A stretch of DNA of 53,067 nucleotides from Acidobacteriota bacterium. Lineage in GTDB: Bacteria > Acidobacteriota > Vicinamibacteria > Vicinamibacterales > 2-12-FULL-66-21. Every line of letters begins with the position of its first letter. Positions within the stretch are counted from its first letter, which is position 1. The stretch spans positions 111,210 to 164,276 of the forward strand of contig QHWT01000055.1 in assembly GCA_003222675.1 (NCBI GenBank). The letters run 5' to 3'. Both the position numbers and the translations under genes were made by a program. The notes under the pieces are model-generated. The model searched no databases. It worked only from the letters and a program-made list of their open reading frames with translations, and was not told the origin of the DNA. This document shows, in pieces, positions 1 through 7,433 of the stretch.

Positions 1-2
1 CT

Positions 3-473
3 GGGCCCTTCACCACCGACTTCGAGCGACTGATAAAAGCAGGAGTGGAACTGCCCGAGCCGGGTTCCATGGATGATGCGAGGCTCACCCCGAGGTTGTG
101 GGAGATCATTGGCGCTCTCGCCAGGCTGCACGTGTTTGTCAGCCAGACCGACCACTTGACTGACCGCGAGCTGTACTCGCACCTCTGGAACGAGTCGCTG
201 CGGCAAGAAATCCCACTGACGGATCTCGATCCAGCCTCGGCTTGGCATGTGGATCTGCTCGGCACTTGGAGCGAGGAGGACACATATATCTATCTGAAGT
301 TCTACGCTGACGACGAAGAGCGACTGCACTGGGTCGAGAGCTTTCCGGATTATGTTGTGCCGCCACACGAAGATCCCCCGTACGACCGCGACCGGCATCT
401 GCCGCAGCCCCACGCGAATCCCGACATCGATCACACGTGGGCGGCCGGCTCCGAGGACCGGACGCGACGGTGA
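3..473 (+). CDS. Hypothetical protein, 5'-truncated by window edge
   Basis: The reading frame is open from the first bases of the window to a TGA at 471-473, so the gene very likely begins upstream; an internal GTG at 45 is only the first in-frame start codon inside the window. The visible 156 residues are acidic and aromatic, with DEEDTYIY-type stretches, and end in a polar Asp/His/Pro-rich tail. There is no signal peptide, membrane segment or recognised motif in the visible part. It is followed by a decayed kinase fragment, so there is no operon context. I do not recognise the family. That it is coding rests on the long open frame and its plausible amino-acid composition. Confidence 0.55.
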   Translation, partial: GPFTTDFERLIKAGVELPEPGSMDDARLTPRLWEIIGALARLHVFVSQTDHLTDRELYSHLWNESLRQEIPLTDLDPASAWHVDLLGTWSEEDTYIYLKFYADDEERLHWVESFPDYVVPPHEDPPYDRDRHLPQPHANPDIDHTWAAGSEDRTRR

Positions 474-479
474 CCTGTA

Positions 480-999
480 TATGTCCGACCATGCTTTCGC
501 GTTGGGTGCGATGGTGGATTGCATCCGCGCTGGTCGGTTCACGAAGGAGCATCAACGCGCAGGACATGTCTCCGTACGCCTCGACGTCCAGGCATCGCTG
601 CGCCGGCATGCCAACGAGCTGATGATGGAGCGCATGCGACGAAGCATGGACGTCGTCGACGTTCCCGTCGCTCCTCGAGGGGAAGACGTTCGTGGAACGG
701 CTGCCGGGACGCGTCAACCGGCTACTCGGCGCCCTCGTCAACCAGGAACTCAAGGTCAAGGTCGAGATGATCGACGACGGAGCGATGATCGAACGGCTGC
801 AGAAGGTCGCCAATCGCATCACGCTCGGTCTGCTGATCGCGGCAATGATCGTTGGCGCCGCAATGCTGATGCGCGTCGAGATCTCGTTCCGCATCCTTGG
901 CTACCCGGTCTCGCGATGCTCTTCTTCATGCTGGCGGCGTGCGGCGACACATGGCTCGGCCCCACGATCATCAGGAACGATCGGCCGCAGCACACGTGA
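480..999 (+). pseudogene. Frameshifted C-terminal remnant of an ABC1/UbiB (AarF) family kinase
   Basis: Three collinear pieces read like the C-terminal tail of ABC1/AarF-type kinases but lie in two frames. HANELMMERMRRSM (about 610-650) is in one frame. LLEGKTFVERLPGRVNRLL and the following stretch to IAAMIVGAAMLMRVEISFR (about 671-900) are in another. GLAMLFFMLAACGDTWL (about 905-960) is back in the first, ending at a stop near 999. The LPGRVNRLL motif and the terminal pair of hydrophobic helices are typical of the membrane-anchored end of the family. The catalytic kinase core is absent, so this is a dead fragment with at least two frameshifts. The family assignment comes from recalled family patterns and is fairly secure; the 5' limit is uncertain. 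Confidence 0.6.
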
Positions 1000-1111
1000 C
1001 GGCGACGTCAGCCTCTCGCCGCGAGCATCCGCTTGATTTCGTCCAGCCTCACGAGAATCTCCTCGTGGGTCGCGGGCGGTTCCCAGGTTCTTCAGTGTTC
1101 TTCCGTGGTCC

Positions 1112-1543
1112 TCAGTGCGATGAATTTTCGATCGTGCGGTGGCGATCGACGACGAGCTCGGGATGCTGACGGCGGAGCGTCTCGATGGTCAGACAGTTCG
1201 AGCAGATCGGCACATGACTCGCGAGCGTTGCGGACAGGTTCGCCGCCGGAATCGCGTCCCAGGTCATCGCCTCGTGCGTGTTCGTATTGAGCAGCCCGGG
1301 GCGCAGCTCGCCAGCGTGCACCGGCGGAATCGTCCGGCCGCAGGAGGCGCACTGCTTGCCTTCGAAGTAGTGCTTGAGCGCGGCGGTGGTCGCTGCATCG
1401 TGCGGATTGCTCCAGGAGTGCCTCGGCTTTGCTTCGACCGGCGTACGGTTCTCCGCTCTGAAACTCCGCAGGGTGACGAAGATGCCTGTGCAAACGATGG
1501 CGGCGGTGGCGAGGAGGACAATGACGAGGACCACAGTAGTCAT
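1112..1543 (-). CDS. Small membrane-anchored protein with two CxxC pairs (zinc-ribbon-like)
   Basis: This 143-residue protein starts at the ATG at 1543 with TTVVLVIVLLATAAIVCTG, a single N-terminal membrane anchor. A soluble domain follows, holding CASC (near residue 71) and CSNC (near residue 120), spaced like a treble-clef or zinc-ribbon metal site. I chose this start because the frame upstream runs into the dispersed leader repeat, whose translation (Arg-rich) is not protein-like. The gene stands alone on the minus strand between the kinase remnant and the metallo-beta-lactamase gene. Its function is unknown; binding zinc or another metal through the four cysteines is an inference. Confidence 0.6.
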   Translation of the reverse strand: MTTVVLVIVLLATAAIVCTGIFVTLRSFRAENRTPVEAKPRHSWSNPHDAATTAALKHYFEGKQCASCGRTIPPVHAGELRPGLLNTNTHEAMTWDAIPAANLSATLASHVPICSNCLTIETLRRQHPELVVDRHRTIENSSH

Positions 1544-1648
1544 GCCGGGCCTCCAGGTGAGATGCCCGCCTAGTCTACCGCTTTTCGCCGCGTGCCGCGT
1601 CCGCCGGTGAGACCGATGGCGCTGTGTCGGCCGACAGCGAGGCGCGGC

Positions 1649-1794
1649 ACGCTTGACCCTGGTCCGAGTTCGTGGATAGGATTCCACCTTCGATCGACGG
1701 CATCCCGGTCGTTCCTTGCGAAGAATTCTTCGGTGCGCGAGGATGTCGCAAAATTCCATTCCCGACTCGCGGTCCGGGCAGCTGTTCTCCGACG
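1649..1794 (+). repeat. Leader repeat, copy 1
   Basis: About 145 bp repeated with few changes at 2905-3049, in the same orientation and 1255 bp apart. The repeat begins at a promoter-like TTGACC box and contains the perfect 12-bp palindrome GAAGAATTCTTC (1720-1731). It ends about 50 bp before the metallo-beta-lactamase start codon. Its minus strand happens to be open and adds a spurious N-terminus to the neighbouring minus-strand gene. It behaves like a dispersed intergenic element carrying its own promoter. Confidence 0.75.
1653..1682 (+). promoter_or_regulatory. Predicted sigma70-like promoter in leader repeat 1
   Basis: TTGACC (1653-1658) and TAGGAT (1677-1682) are separated by 18 bp, a good match to a housekeeping promoter. 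The spacing is identical in the second copy, where the -10 box is TAAGAT. It would drive the metallo-beta-lactamase gene at 1843 through a leader of roughly 150 nt. This is a sequence-based prediction only. Confidence 0.4.
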
Positions 1795-1842
1795 GCTGCA
1801 GACCGGATCTTTAAACCCGGCAGCAGTTTAGGAGAAGCACAC

Positions 1843-2805
1843 ATGAAACGAGGACTCGTTCTCGGTGCGCTCGTGATCCTGACTGCGTTGTCGGCGGCCC
1901 TGGCTGCGGCGGCGCGCGTCGGGCAAGGCGGCAACCAGCAGCCGTCGTCGGGCGCCCTTCAGGTCGATAAAGTCGCGGATAGGTTGTACGTGCTCCGCGG
2001 CGGCGGTGGGAACACCGCGGCGTTCATCACCACCAATGGCGTGGTTCTGGTCGACACGAAGCTTTCCGGCTGGGGCAAGCCGATCCTCGACAGGGTCAAA
2101 GAGCTCACCGACAAACCGGTGACCATGATCATCAACACCCACACGCATTTCGACCACGTGAGCGGCAACGTGGAATTCCCGGCAACGGTCGAAGTGATCA
2201 CGCAGGACAACACCGCGAAATTGATGCGCGAGATGCGCGCGCCCACGGGTGTGACAAACGCTCCCCAACAGAACATCTTCGACGAGAACAAGGGACGTGG
2301 CCTGCCCACGCGCACCTTCAAGGACGAGATGACGTTGGGTAAGGGCAACGATCGTGTCGAGCTGCACTACTTTGGCCGCGCGCACACCAGTGGCGACGCG
2401 TTCGTGGTGTTTCCGTCGCTCCGTGTCATGCACACCGGCGATGTTTTTCCCAACAAAGGCATTCCGATAATCGATGCCAACAACGGCGGCAGTGGCATCG
2501 AATACGCTGACACGCTCGCGGGAGCTGCGGCGCTGCAGAACATCGACAGCGTGATCACAGGCCACAATGCGACGACGCTCATGATGGCGGACCTGAAGCT
2601 GTATACCGACTTCATTCGTGAGTTCACCGAGGCCGTGCGGGCAGCGAAGAAGGCGGGCCGGACCATCGATGACGTGGCGAGCACCTGGAAAGTACCCACC
2701 CGTTTCCTGGAAGCGGGTTACGCCCAACCGCCGCCCGATACCAGCGGGCAAAGCATGAGGCGACTGCGCATGAACGTGGAAGTCATCTGGAACGAGCTGA
2801 AGTAG
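1843..2805 (+). CDS. Secreted metallo-beta-lactamase-fold hydrolase
   Basis: A 320-residue protein beginning at an ATG preceded by AGGAG. The first 25 or so residues (MKRGLVLGALVILTALSAAL) form a signal peptide, so it should act in the periplasm. The metal-binding motif HTHFDH is at residues 100-105, with further ligand candidates at His181 (GRAHTSGD), Asp200 (MHTGD) and His241 (GHNATT). This is the complete dinuclear zinc set of the MBL fold. The substrate cannot be read from sequence: the family includes lactonases, beta-lactamase-like proteins and other hydrolases. The gene is monocistronic and flanked on both sides by the 145-bp leader repeats, which raises the possibility that it was inserted or excised as a cassette. 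Confidence 0.85.
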   Translation: MKRGLVLGALVILTALSAALAAAARVGQGGNQQPSSGALQVDKVADRLYVLRGGGGNTAAFITTNGVVLVDTKLSGWGKPILDRVKELTDKPVTMIINTHTHFDHVSGNVEFPATVEVITQDNTAKLMREMRAPTGVTNAPQQNIFDENKGRGLPTRTFKDEMTLGKGNDRVELHYFGRAHTSGDAFVVFPSLRVMHTGDVFPNKGIPIIDANNGGSGIEYADTLAGAAALQNIDSVITGHNATTLMMADLKLYTDFIREFTEAVRAAKKAGRTIDDVASTWKVPTRFLEAGYAQPPPDTSGQSMRRLRMNVEVIWNELK

Positions 2806-2904
2806 CTGGACGTCGAATTCCCATTCGTCTTTGGGTGGCCGGGTCGCCATGTGTGAACCCGATCGTCTACATGCGAGTAGTCCCACTCACGAGGGGCCGC
2901 GGCG

Positions 2905-3049
2905 CGCTTGACCCTGGTCCGAGTTCGTGGATAAGATTCCGGCTTCGATCGACGGCATCCCGGTCGTTCCTTGCGAAGAATTCTTCGGTGCGCGAGGATG
3001 TGGCAAAATTCCATTCCGGACTCGAGGTCTGGGCAACTGTCCTCCGGCG
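2905..3049 (+). repeat. Leader repeat, copy 2
   Basis: Second copy of the 145-bp repeat at 1649-1794, lying just before actA. The promoter boxes, the palindrome GAAGAATTCTTC (2975-2986) and the GGATGTNGCAAAATTCCATT segment are all kept. Differences are scattered substitutions only. Confidence 0.75.
2908..2937 (+). promoter_or_regulatory. Predicted promoter for the actAB-actE/bd-like operon
   Basis: TTGACC (2908-2913), an 18-bp spacer and TAAGAT (2932-2937) lie about 130 bp upstream of the actA GTG start. It is the only strong promoter-like sequence seen before the seven-gene respiratory operon. The same promoter and leader precede the metallo-beta-lactamase gene. Confidence 0.4.
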
Positions 3050-3066
3050 CCCCGGAGTCCTAGCCA

Positions 3067-3714
3067 GTGGGCCAGATCTTTGCCCCTTGGTGGAACAAGC
3101 TCCCGATCGTGGCCGCCATCGCGGGCAGCCTCGGCCCGACGCTCGCGATCGCGGGCGTCTGGTACTACTTTTCCCCGTGGTACACCGACGTGGGCTACCG
3201 TCCCGTTCAGCCCGTCCCGTACAGCCACAGGCTCCACGTCGGCGAGCTCGGTCTCGATTGCCGATACTGTCACGCCTCGGTCGAGACTTCTGCTGTCGCG
3301 AACGTTCCGCCCACCCAGACCTGCATGAACTGCCATCAGCTCGTGAAGAGGGACAGCGCAACGCTCGCACCGATTCGGGACAGTGCCGCCACAGGGCGGC
3401 CGATGCGCTGGATTCGCGTCCACAAGCTTCCCGACTTCGCCTATTTCCCCCACAACATGCACGTGAGGGCAGGAATCGGCTGCGTCACCTGCCACGGCCG
3501 CATCGACGAGATGGAAACGGTCACGCAGATGACGCCTCTCAGTATGAGCTGGTGCCTCGACTGCCACCGCAACCCGGGTCCCAACAGACGTCCCGTCTCG
3601 GAGGTCACGAACATGAAGTGGAACCCTCCCCGGGACGGCCGCGTGCTCGCTGCGCAGCTCGATCGCGAACGACCGGTCAATCCGCCGACTGAATGTTCGG
3701 GGTGCCACCGGTGA
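3067..3714 (+). CDS. actA: Alternative complex III subunit ActA, pentaheme cytochrome c
   Basis: A 215-residue protein with an N-terminal membrane anchor (VAAIAGSLGPTLAIAGVWYY) and five CxxCH heme motifs: CRYCH, CMNCH, CVTCH, CLDCH and CSGCH. Five c-type hemes with one anchor is the pattern of ActA. It carries electrons in the periplasmic part of ACIII, the quinol:cytochrome c (or oxidase) oxidoreductase that replaces the bc1 complex. The start is GTG; a more upstream start would run into the leader repeat. Its stop overlaps the next start as GTGA, so actA and actB are translationally coupled. The last heme motif lies directly before the stop codon. Confidence 0.93.
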   Translation: MGQIFAPWWNKLPIVAAIAGSLGPTLAIAGVWYYFSPWYTDVGYRPVQPVPYSHRLHVGELGLDCRYCHASVETSAVANVPPTQTCMNCHQLVKRDSATLAPIRDSAATGRPMRWIRVHKLPDFAYFPHNMHVRAGIGCVTCHGRIDEMETVTQMTPLSMSWCLDCHRNPGPNRRPVSEVTNMKWNPPRDGRVLAAQLDRERPVNPPTECSGCHR

Positions 3715-6700
3715 GTCGGACCTATTGGCGAAGTCTCGCGCAGATCGAGGAACGCCCGGAATTCCGCGCCGCTCTCGAGCGGGAGTTCCCGGAAGGCGCC
3801 TCGGAGCTTCCCGAAGGGGTCACCCGGCGCGATATGATGATGCTCCTGGGCGCCTCGCTGTCGCTCGCGGGCCTCGCTGGGTGCCGGCGTCCTGTCGAAG
3901 AGATTGTTCCCTATGTCACCGCGCCCGAGGAGATCGTCCCCGGGATCCCCCGCTACTACGCGACGACCATGCCGTTCCGCCGGAGCGCCTACGGCCTGAT
4001 CGTCGAGAGCCACGAGGGGCGACCGACGAAGATCGAGGGAAACCCCTCGCATCCCTCGACCCTCGGGGCCTCGAGCTCGCGCGTCCAGGCGTCCGTGCTC
4101 GGCCTCTACGATCCCGACCGCTCGCAATCGGTCACGCTGCACGGTGCGCGGAAGTCCTGGAGCGATTTCGTGACGGCCTGGGCGCAGCTGTCCGAGGCTC
4201 ATGCCGCGGATGGCGGCGCCAGCCTTGCGGTCCTCTCCGAGTCCTTCTCCTCCCCCACCCTGGCGCGCCTGGCCTCCGAGCTCCGTGCCCGCTACCCCCG
4301 GTTGCAGTGGACGACCTACGACGCCGTCAGCGACGAGAGCCGGCTCGCGGGCCTGCGGTCCGCTACGGGGCGCGACCTCGATCTCATGCTCCGGCTCGAT
4401 CGAGCCTCGGTGATTCTCGCCCTCGACGCCGACCCGCTCCTGACGGATCCGGAGATGATCCGTCACGCGCGAGGCTTCGCGGACGGAAGGCGTGCGGGAG
4501 CCTCCGGTGATGCCCCTTCGACAGGCTCAGGGCAGGCGATGAACCGCCTCTACGCCGTTGAAGGCGTCTACTCGCTGACCGGGGCGATGGCGGATCACCG
4601 GCTCCGTCTCGAGAGCCGGCAGATTGCTCCCTTCCTCGCGGCGCTCGGTGCACGCCTTGCTCCTCGCGAGGCTGGAGCCCATTCGACAAGCTCAGGGCAG
4701 GCCCATTCGACAAGCTCAGGGCAGGCTGCGAGCGTGGCGGGAGCCGGCGTCCCAGGTGTCGACCCGCGCTGGATCGACGCCCTTGCCAAGGATCTTCTGG
4801 CGAACCGCGGCAAGGGATTGATCGTGGCTGGGGAACGCCAGCCCGCCGCCGTCCACGCCGCGGTCTGCGCGCTGAACACGTATCTCGGCAACGCGGGCAG
4901 GACGGTCAGCTACTACGAGACGAAGGACGCGGCGCTTCCGAGCATCAGCTCGCTGGCCTCACTCGTCTCGGCGATGAAGGCGGGCGCGATAAAGACGCTC
5001 GTCGTCCTGGGCGGCAATCCTGTGTTCGATGCCCCCGCCGATCTCGACTTCGCCTCGGCCATGGCGAAGGTCCCTCAGTCGATCGCGCTCGGGCACACGG
5101 TCGACGAAACATCCGTCAAGGCGACCTGGCACATTCCCCGCGCGCATTACCTCGAATCGTGGGGAGACGCGCGCGCGGTTGGAGGCACGCTCAGCCTCGT
5201 CCAACCACTGATCCTTCCCCTGTTTGGCGGACGGACCTCCGTCGAAGTGCTGGCGTTGATGGTGGGGGGCCAGGATCGTCCCGGCTACGACACCGTGCGG
5301 GAGACCTGGAAACCGATCCTGGGCGAGGGCGAGTTCGACAGGAAGTGGAACCGCGTCCTGCATGATGGATTCCTTTCCGGCAGCGAGCTCCCAGAAGTTG
5401 TCCCCGATCTCACCGTGAAGCCCCTGGCGGAGCTCGGCCGCCTTCGCGCCGGAGGCGCTTCGGCGGGCCAAGCCGCGCCGGGATCTTCGGGTGAGCTGGA
5501 GATCGTGTTCCTCCCCTCCCCCTCGCTTCACGACGGCCGATTCGCGAACGACGGGTGGCTGCAGGAGCTTCCGGATCCCCTCACCAAGCTGACTTGGGAC
5601 AATCCGGCGCTCGTGAGCCCGAAGACGGCCGAAGCGCTCGGCCTCGCAAACGAGGATTGGGTCCGCCTCGACTATGCCGGCCGCTCGCTCGAGATCCCCG
5701 TTTGGCTCCTCCCCGGAATGACGGACAACGTGGTCGCCTTAACGGTCGGCTACGGCCGTTCGAACGCGGGTCGGATCGGCTCGCGGGTCGGGTTCGACAC
5801 GTTCACGGTCCGAAGCTCCAAAGCACCTGGCTTCGACAGCGGGGTCAGACTCACGAAGCTCGCGCGCACTTACCCGCTCTCGGCGACCCAGGAGCACGGC
5901 AGCATGGAGGGGCGCCCCGTCGTGCGCGAGTCGACCCTGACCGCGCTTCGATCGAAATCGGCTGCCGAAGGAGGAGAAGTCACCGGCGCGCTCGGCGTCT
6001 TCGAAAAAGAATCGCCTCACTTCTCCCTCTGGAAGGAGCATGCCTACGATCAGGGGCCGCAGTGGGGGATGACGATCGACCTGAACGCGTGCATCGGGTG
6101 CAACGCGTGCATGGTCGCCTGCCAGAGCGAGAACAACGTGCCGGTCGTCGGCAAGATCCAGGTCGCGAAGGGGCGCGAGATGCACTGGCTCCGGGTCGAC
6201 CGGTACTTCTCCGGCGAGCCCTCCGGCAGCCCGGAGATGGTCTTTCAGCCAATTCCCTGCATGCAGTGCGAGGATGCGCCCTGCGAGCAGGTCTGCCCTG
6301 TGGCCGCGACCGTTCACGACGGGCAGGGCCTCAACGTGATGGTGTACAACCGGTGCATCGGGACCCGCTACTGCTCGAACAACTGTCCGTACAAGGTGCG
6401 CCACTTCAATTTCTTCAACTTCACCAAGGACACGCCCGACATCCTCAAGCTCGCGATGAACCCGGACGTCACGGTTCGCGCGAGGGGCGTCATGGAGAAG
6501 TGCACGTACTGCACGCAGAGGATCAACCGAGGGAAGATCGATGCGAAGCTCGCAGGACGTCCGCTTCGTGACGGCGACGTCAAGACCGCCTGCCAGCAGG
6601 CCTGCCCGGCCTCGGCAATCGAGTTCGGAGATATTCGGGATCGATCGAGCCGGGTCGTGAAGGCGAAGGCCGATCCGCGCAACTACGCGCTCCTCGAAGA

Positions 6701-6776
6701 GCTGAACACCAAGCCGCGGACGACCTATCTGGCCAAGGTTCGCAATCCGAATCCCGATCTCCAGGGCGTGGTATGA
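3711..6776 (+). CDS. actB: Alternative complex III subunit ActB, molybdopterin-like/Fe-S fusion
   Basis: A 1021-residue fusion. The GTG at 3711 overlaps the actA stop, and the N-terminus SRTYWRSLAQIEERPEF is typical of ActB; an ATG at 3693 is also in frame. A Tat-type signal (RRDMMMLLGASLSLAGLAGC) is followed by a lipobox-like cysteine. The first about 750 residues form the molybdopterin-oxidoreductase-like B1 domain. From about residue 780 the ferredoxin-like B2 domain carries CIGCNACMVAC, CMQCEDAPCEQVCP, CIGTRYCSNNCP and CTYC...ACQQACP, enough for four clusters. Three low-complexity inserts interrupt B1: STGSGQA near residue 270, two tandem HSTSSGQA copies near 322-338, and RLRAGGASAGQA near 580. 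These are copies of dispersed repeats and are translated through. The stop overlaps actE (ATGA). Confidence 0.93.
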   Translation: MSRTYWRSLAQIEERPEFRAALEREFPEGASELPEGVTRRDMMMLLGASLSLAGLAGCRRPVEEIVPYVTAPEEIVPGIPRYYATTMPFRRSAYGLIVESHEGRPTKIEGNPSHPSTLGASSSRVQASVLGLYDPDRSQSVTLHGARKSWSDFVTAWAQLSEAHAADGGASLAVLSESFSSPTLARLASELRARYPRLQWTTYDAVSDESRLAGLRSATGRDLDLMLRLDRASVILALDADPLLTDPEMIRHARGFADGRRAGASGDAPSTGSGQAMNRLYAVEGVYSLTGAMADHRLRLESRQIAPFLAALGARLAPREAGAHSTSSGQAHSTSSGQAASVAGAGVPGVDPRWIDALAKDLLANRGKGLIVAGERQPAAVHAAVCALNTYLGNAGRTVSYYETKDAALPSISSLASLVSAMKAGAIKTLVVLGGNPVFDAPADLDFASAMAKVPQSIALGHTVDETSVKATWHIPRAHYLESWGDARAVGGTLSLVQPLILPLFGGRTSVEVLALMVGGQDRPGYDTVRETWKPILGEGEFDRKWNRVLHDGFLSGSELPEVVPDLTVKPLAELGRLRAGGASAGQAAPGSSGELEIVFLPSPSLHDGRFANDGWLQELPDPLTKLTWDNPALVSPKTAEALGLANEDWVRLDYAGRSLEIPVWLLPGMTDNVVALTVGYGRSNAGRIGSRVGFDTFTVRSSKAPGFDSGVRLTKLARTYPLSATQEHGSMEGRPVVRESTLTALRSKSAAEGGEVTGALGVFEKESPHFSLWKEHAYDQGPQWGMTIDLNACIGCNACMVACQSENNVPVVGKIQVAKGREMHWLRVDRYFSGEPSGSPEMVFQPIPCMQCEDAPCEQVCPVAATVHDGQGLNVMVYNRCIGTRYCSNNCPYKVRHFNFFNFTKDTPDILKLAMNPDVTVRARGVMEKCTYCTQRINRGKIDAKLAGRPLRDGDVKTACQQACPASAIEFGDIRDRSSRVVKAKADPRNYALLEELNTKPRTTYLAKVRNPNPDLQGVV
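4512..4536 (+). repeat. Family C repeat in actB (single copy)
   Basis: The core CCTTCGACAGGCTCAGGGCA is read in frame as PSTGSGQA inside the ActB B1 domain. The same core occurs twice at 4678-4725 and, in a diverged form on the opposite strand, at the start of actD (about 26685-26714). Confidence 0.7.
4678..4725 (+). repeat. Family C repeat in actB (two tandem 24-bp copies)
   Basis: Two identical adjacent 24-bp units with the core CATTCGACAAGCTCAGGGCA, together 48 bp, so the frame is preserved and HSTSSGQA is encoded twice. They probably sit in a surface loop of the B1 domain, because flanking conserved sequence resumes on each side. Confidence 0.8.
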
Positions 6777-7423
6777 CCGCCAGGCCGCGCGTGCTCGGCG
6801 CCCTCGCGCTCACGTCCGTTATCGCCCTCACCGGCTGCGCGCGCGGCTGCACGTCGAGCCGCCCTCCCATCCATCCCAATCCGAGCATGGACGACCAGCC
6901 GAAGGTGCTCCCCCAGACGGCCAGCACGTTTTTCTACGACGGCGCGTCCATGCGCCAGCCGGTTCCGGGAACGGTCCCGATCGGCGGGCTGAAAGAGGAC
7001 GCGGCGTTCTTCACAGGCAAGGGAGCGGACGGGCAGTTCGTCGCGACGATCCCCGTGACCGTGGACGAGGCGGTTCGCGAGCGCGGCCGCCAGCGGTATG
7101 GGATCTACTGCCAGCCGTGCCACGACGCACGGGGCGACGGCAAGGGGATCCTGTTCCAGCGAGGCAACGTCCCCACCGCCTCGTTCCACCAGGACAAGAT
7201 CCTGAAGTACCCGGACGGACAGATCTTCGATGTCATCACGAACGGGCAAGGGCTGATGCCGTCGTACCGCTGGCCGATCCCTCCGGCGGACAGGTGGGCA
7301 ATCGTCACCTACGTGCGAGAGCTCGAACGCAAGCGGCTGGCGAGCGCTACGGGCGTGTCCACCTCCGCTGAAGCTCCCGCCTCCGCTGAGGCTACGGCGG
7401 GCAAGCCCGCAGGCAATAAGTGA
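6773..7423 (+). CDS. actE: Alternative complex III subunit ActE, monoheme cytochrome c
   Basis: A 216-residue lipoprotein: the signal LGALALTSVIALTGC ends at a lipobox cysteine. One heme site, CQPCH, lies near residue 113. Family-typical stretches are MDDQPKVLPQTASTFF, the VPGTVPIGG segment, RGRQRYGIYCQPCHD and ITNGQGLMPSYRWPIPPADR, all as in ActE. In ACIII this subunit hands electrons to the terminal acceptor. The start codon overlaps the actB stop (ATGA). Position is unusual: ActE normally follows actC and actD, which here are on the opposite strand 19 kb away. The last about 25 residues (SAEAPASAEATAGKPAG) are encoded by a family B repeat and are unlikely to be part of the native fold. Confidence 0.88.
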   Translation: MTARPRVLGALALTSVIALTGCARGCTSSRPPIHPNPSMDDQPKVLPQTASTFFYDGASMRQPVPGTVPIGGLKEDAAFFTGKGADGQFVATIPVTVDEAVRERGRQRYGIYCQPCHDARGDGKGILFQRGNVPTASFHQDKILKYPDGQIFDVITNGQGLMPSYRWPIPPADRWAIVTYVRELERKRLASATGVSTSAEAPASAEATAGKPAGNK

Positions 7424-7433
7424 GGGTGCCACC

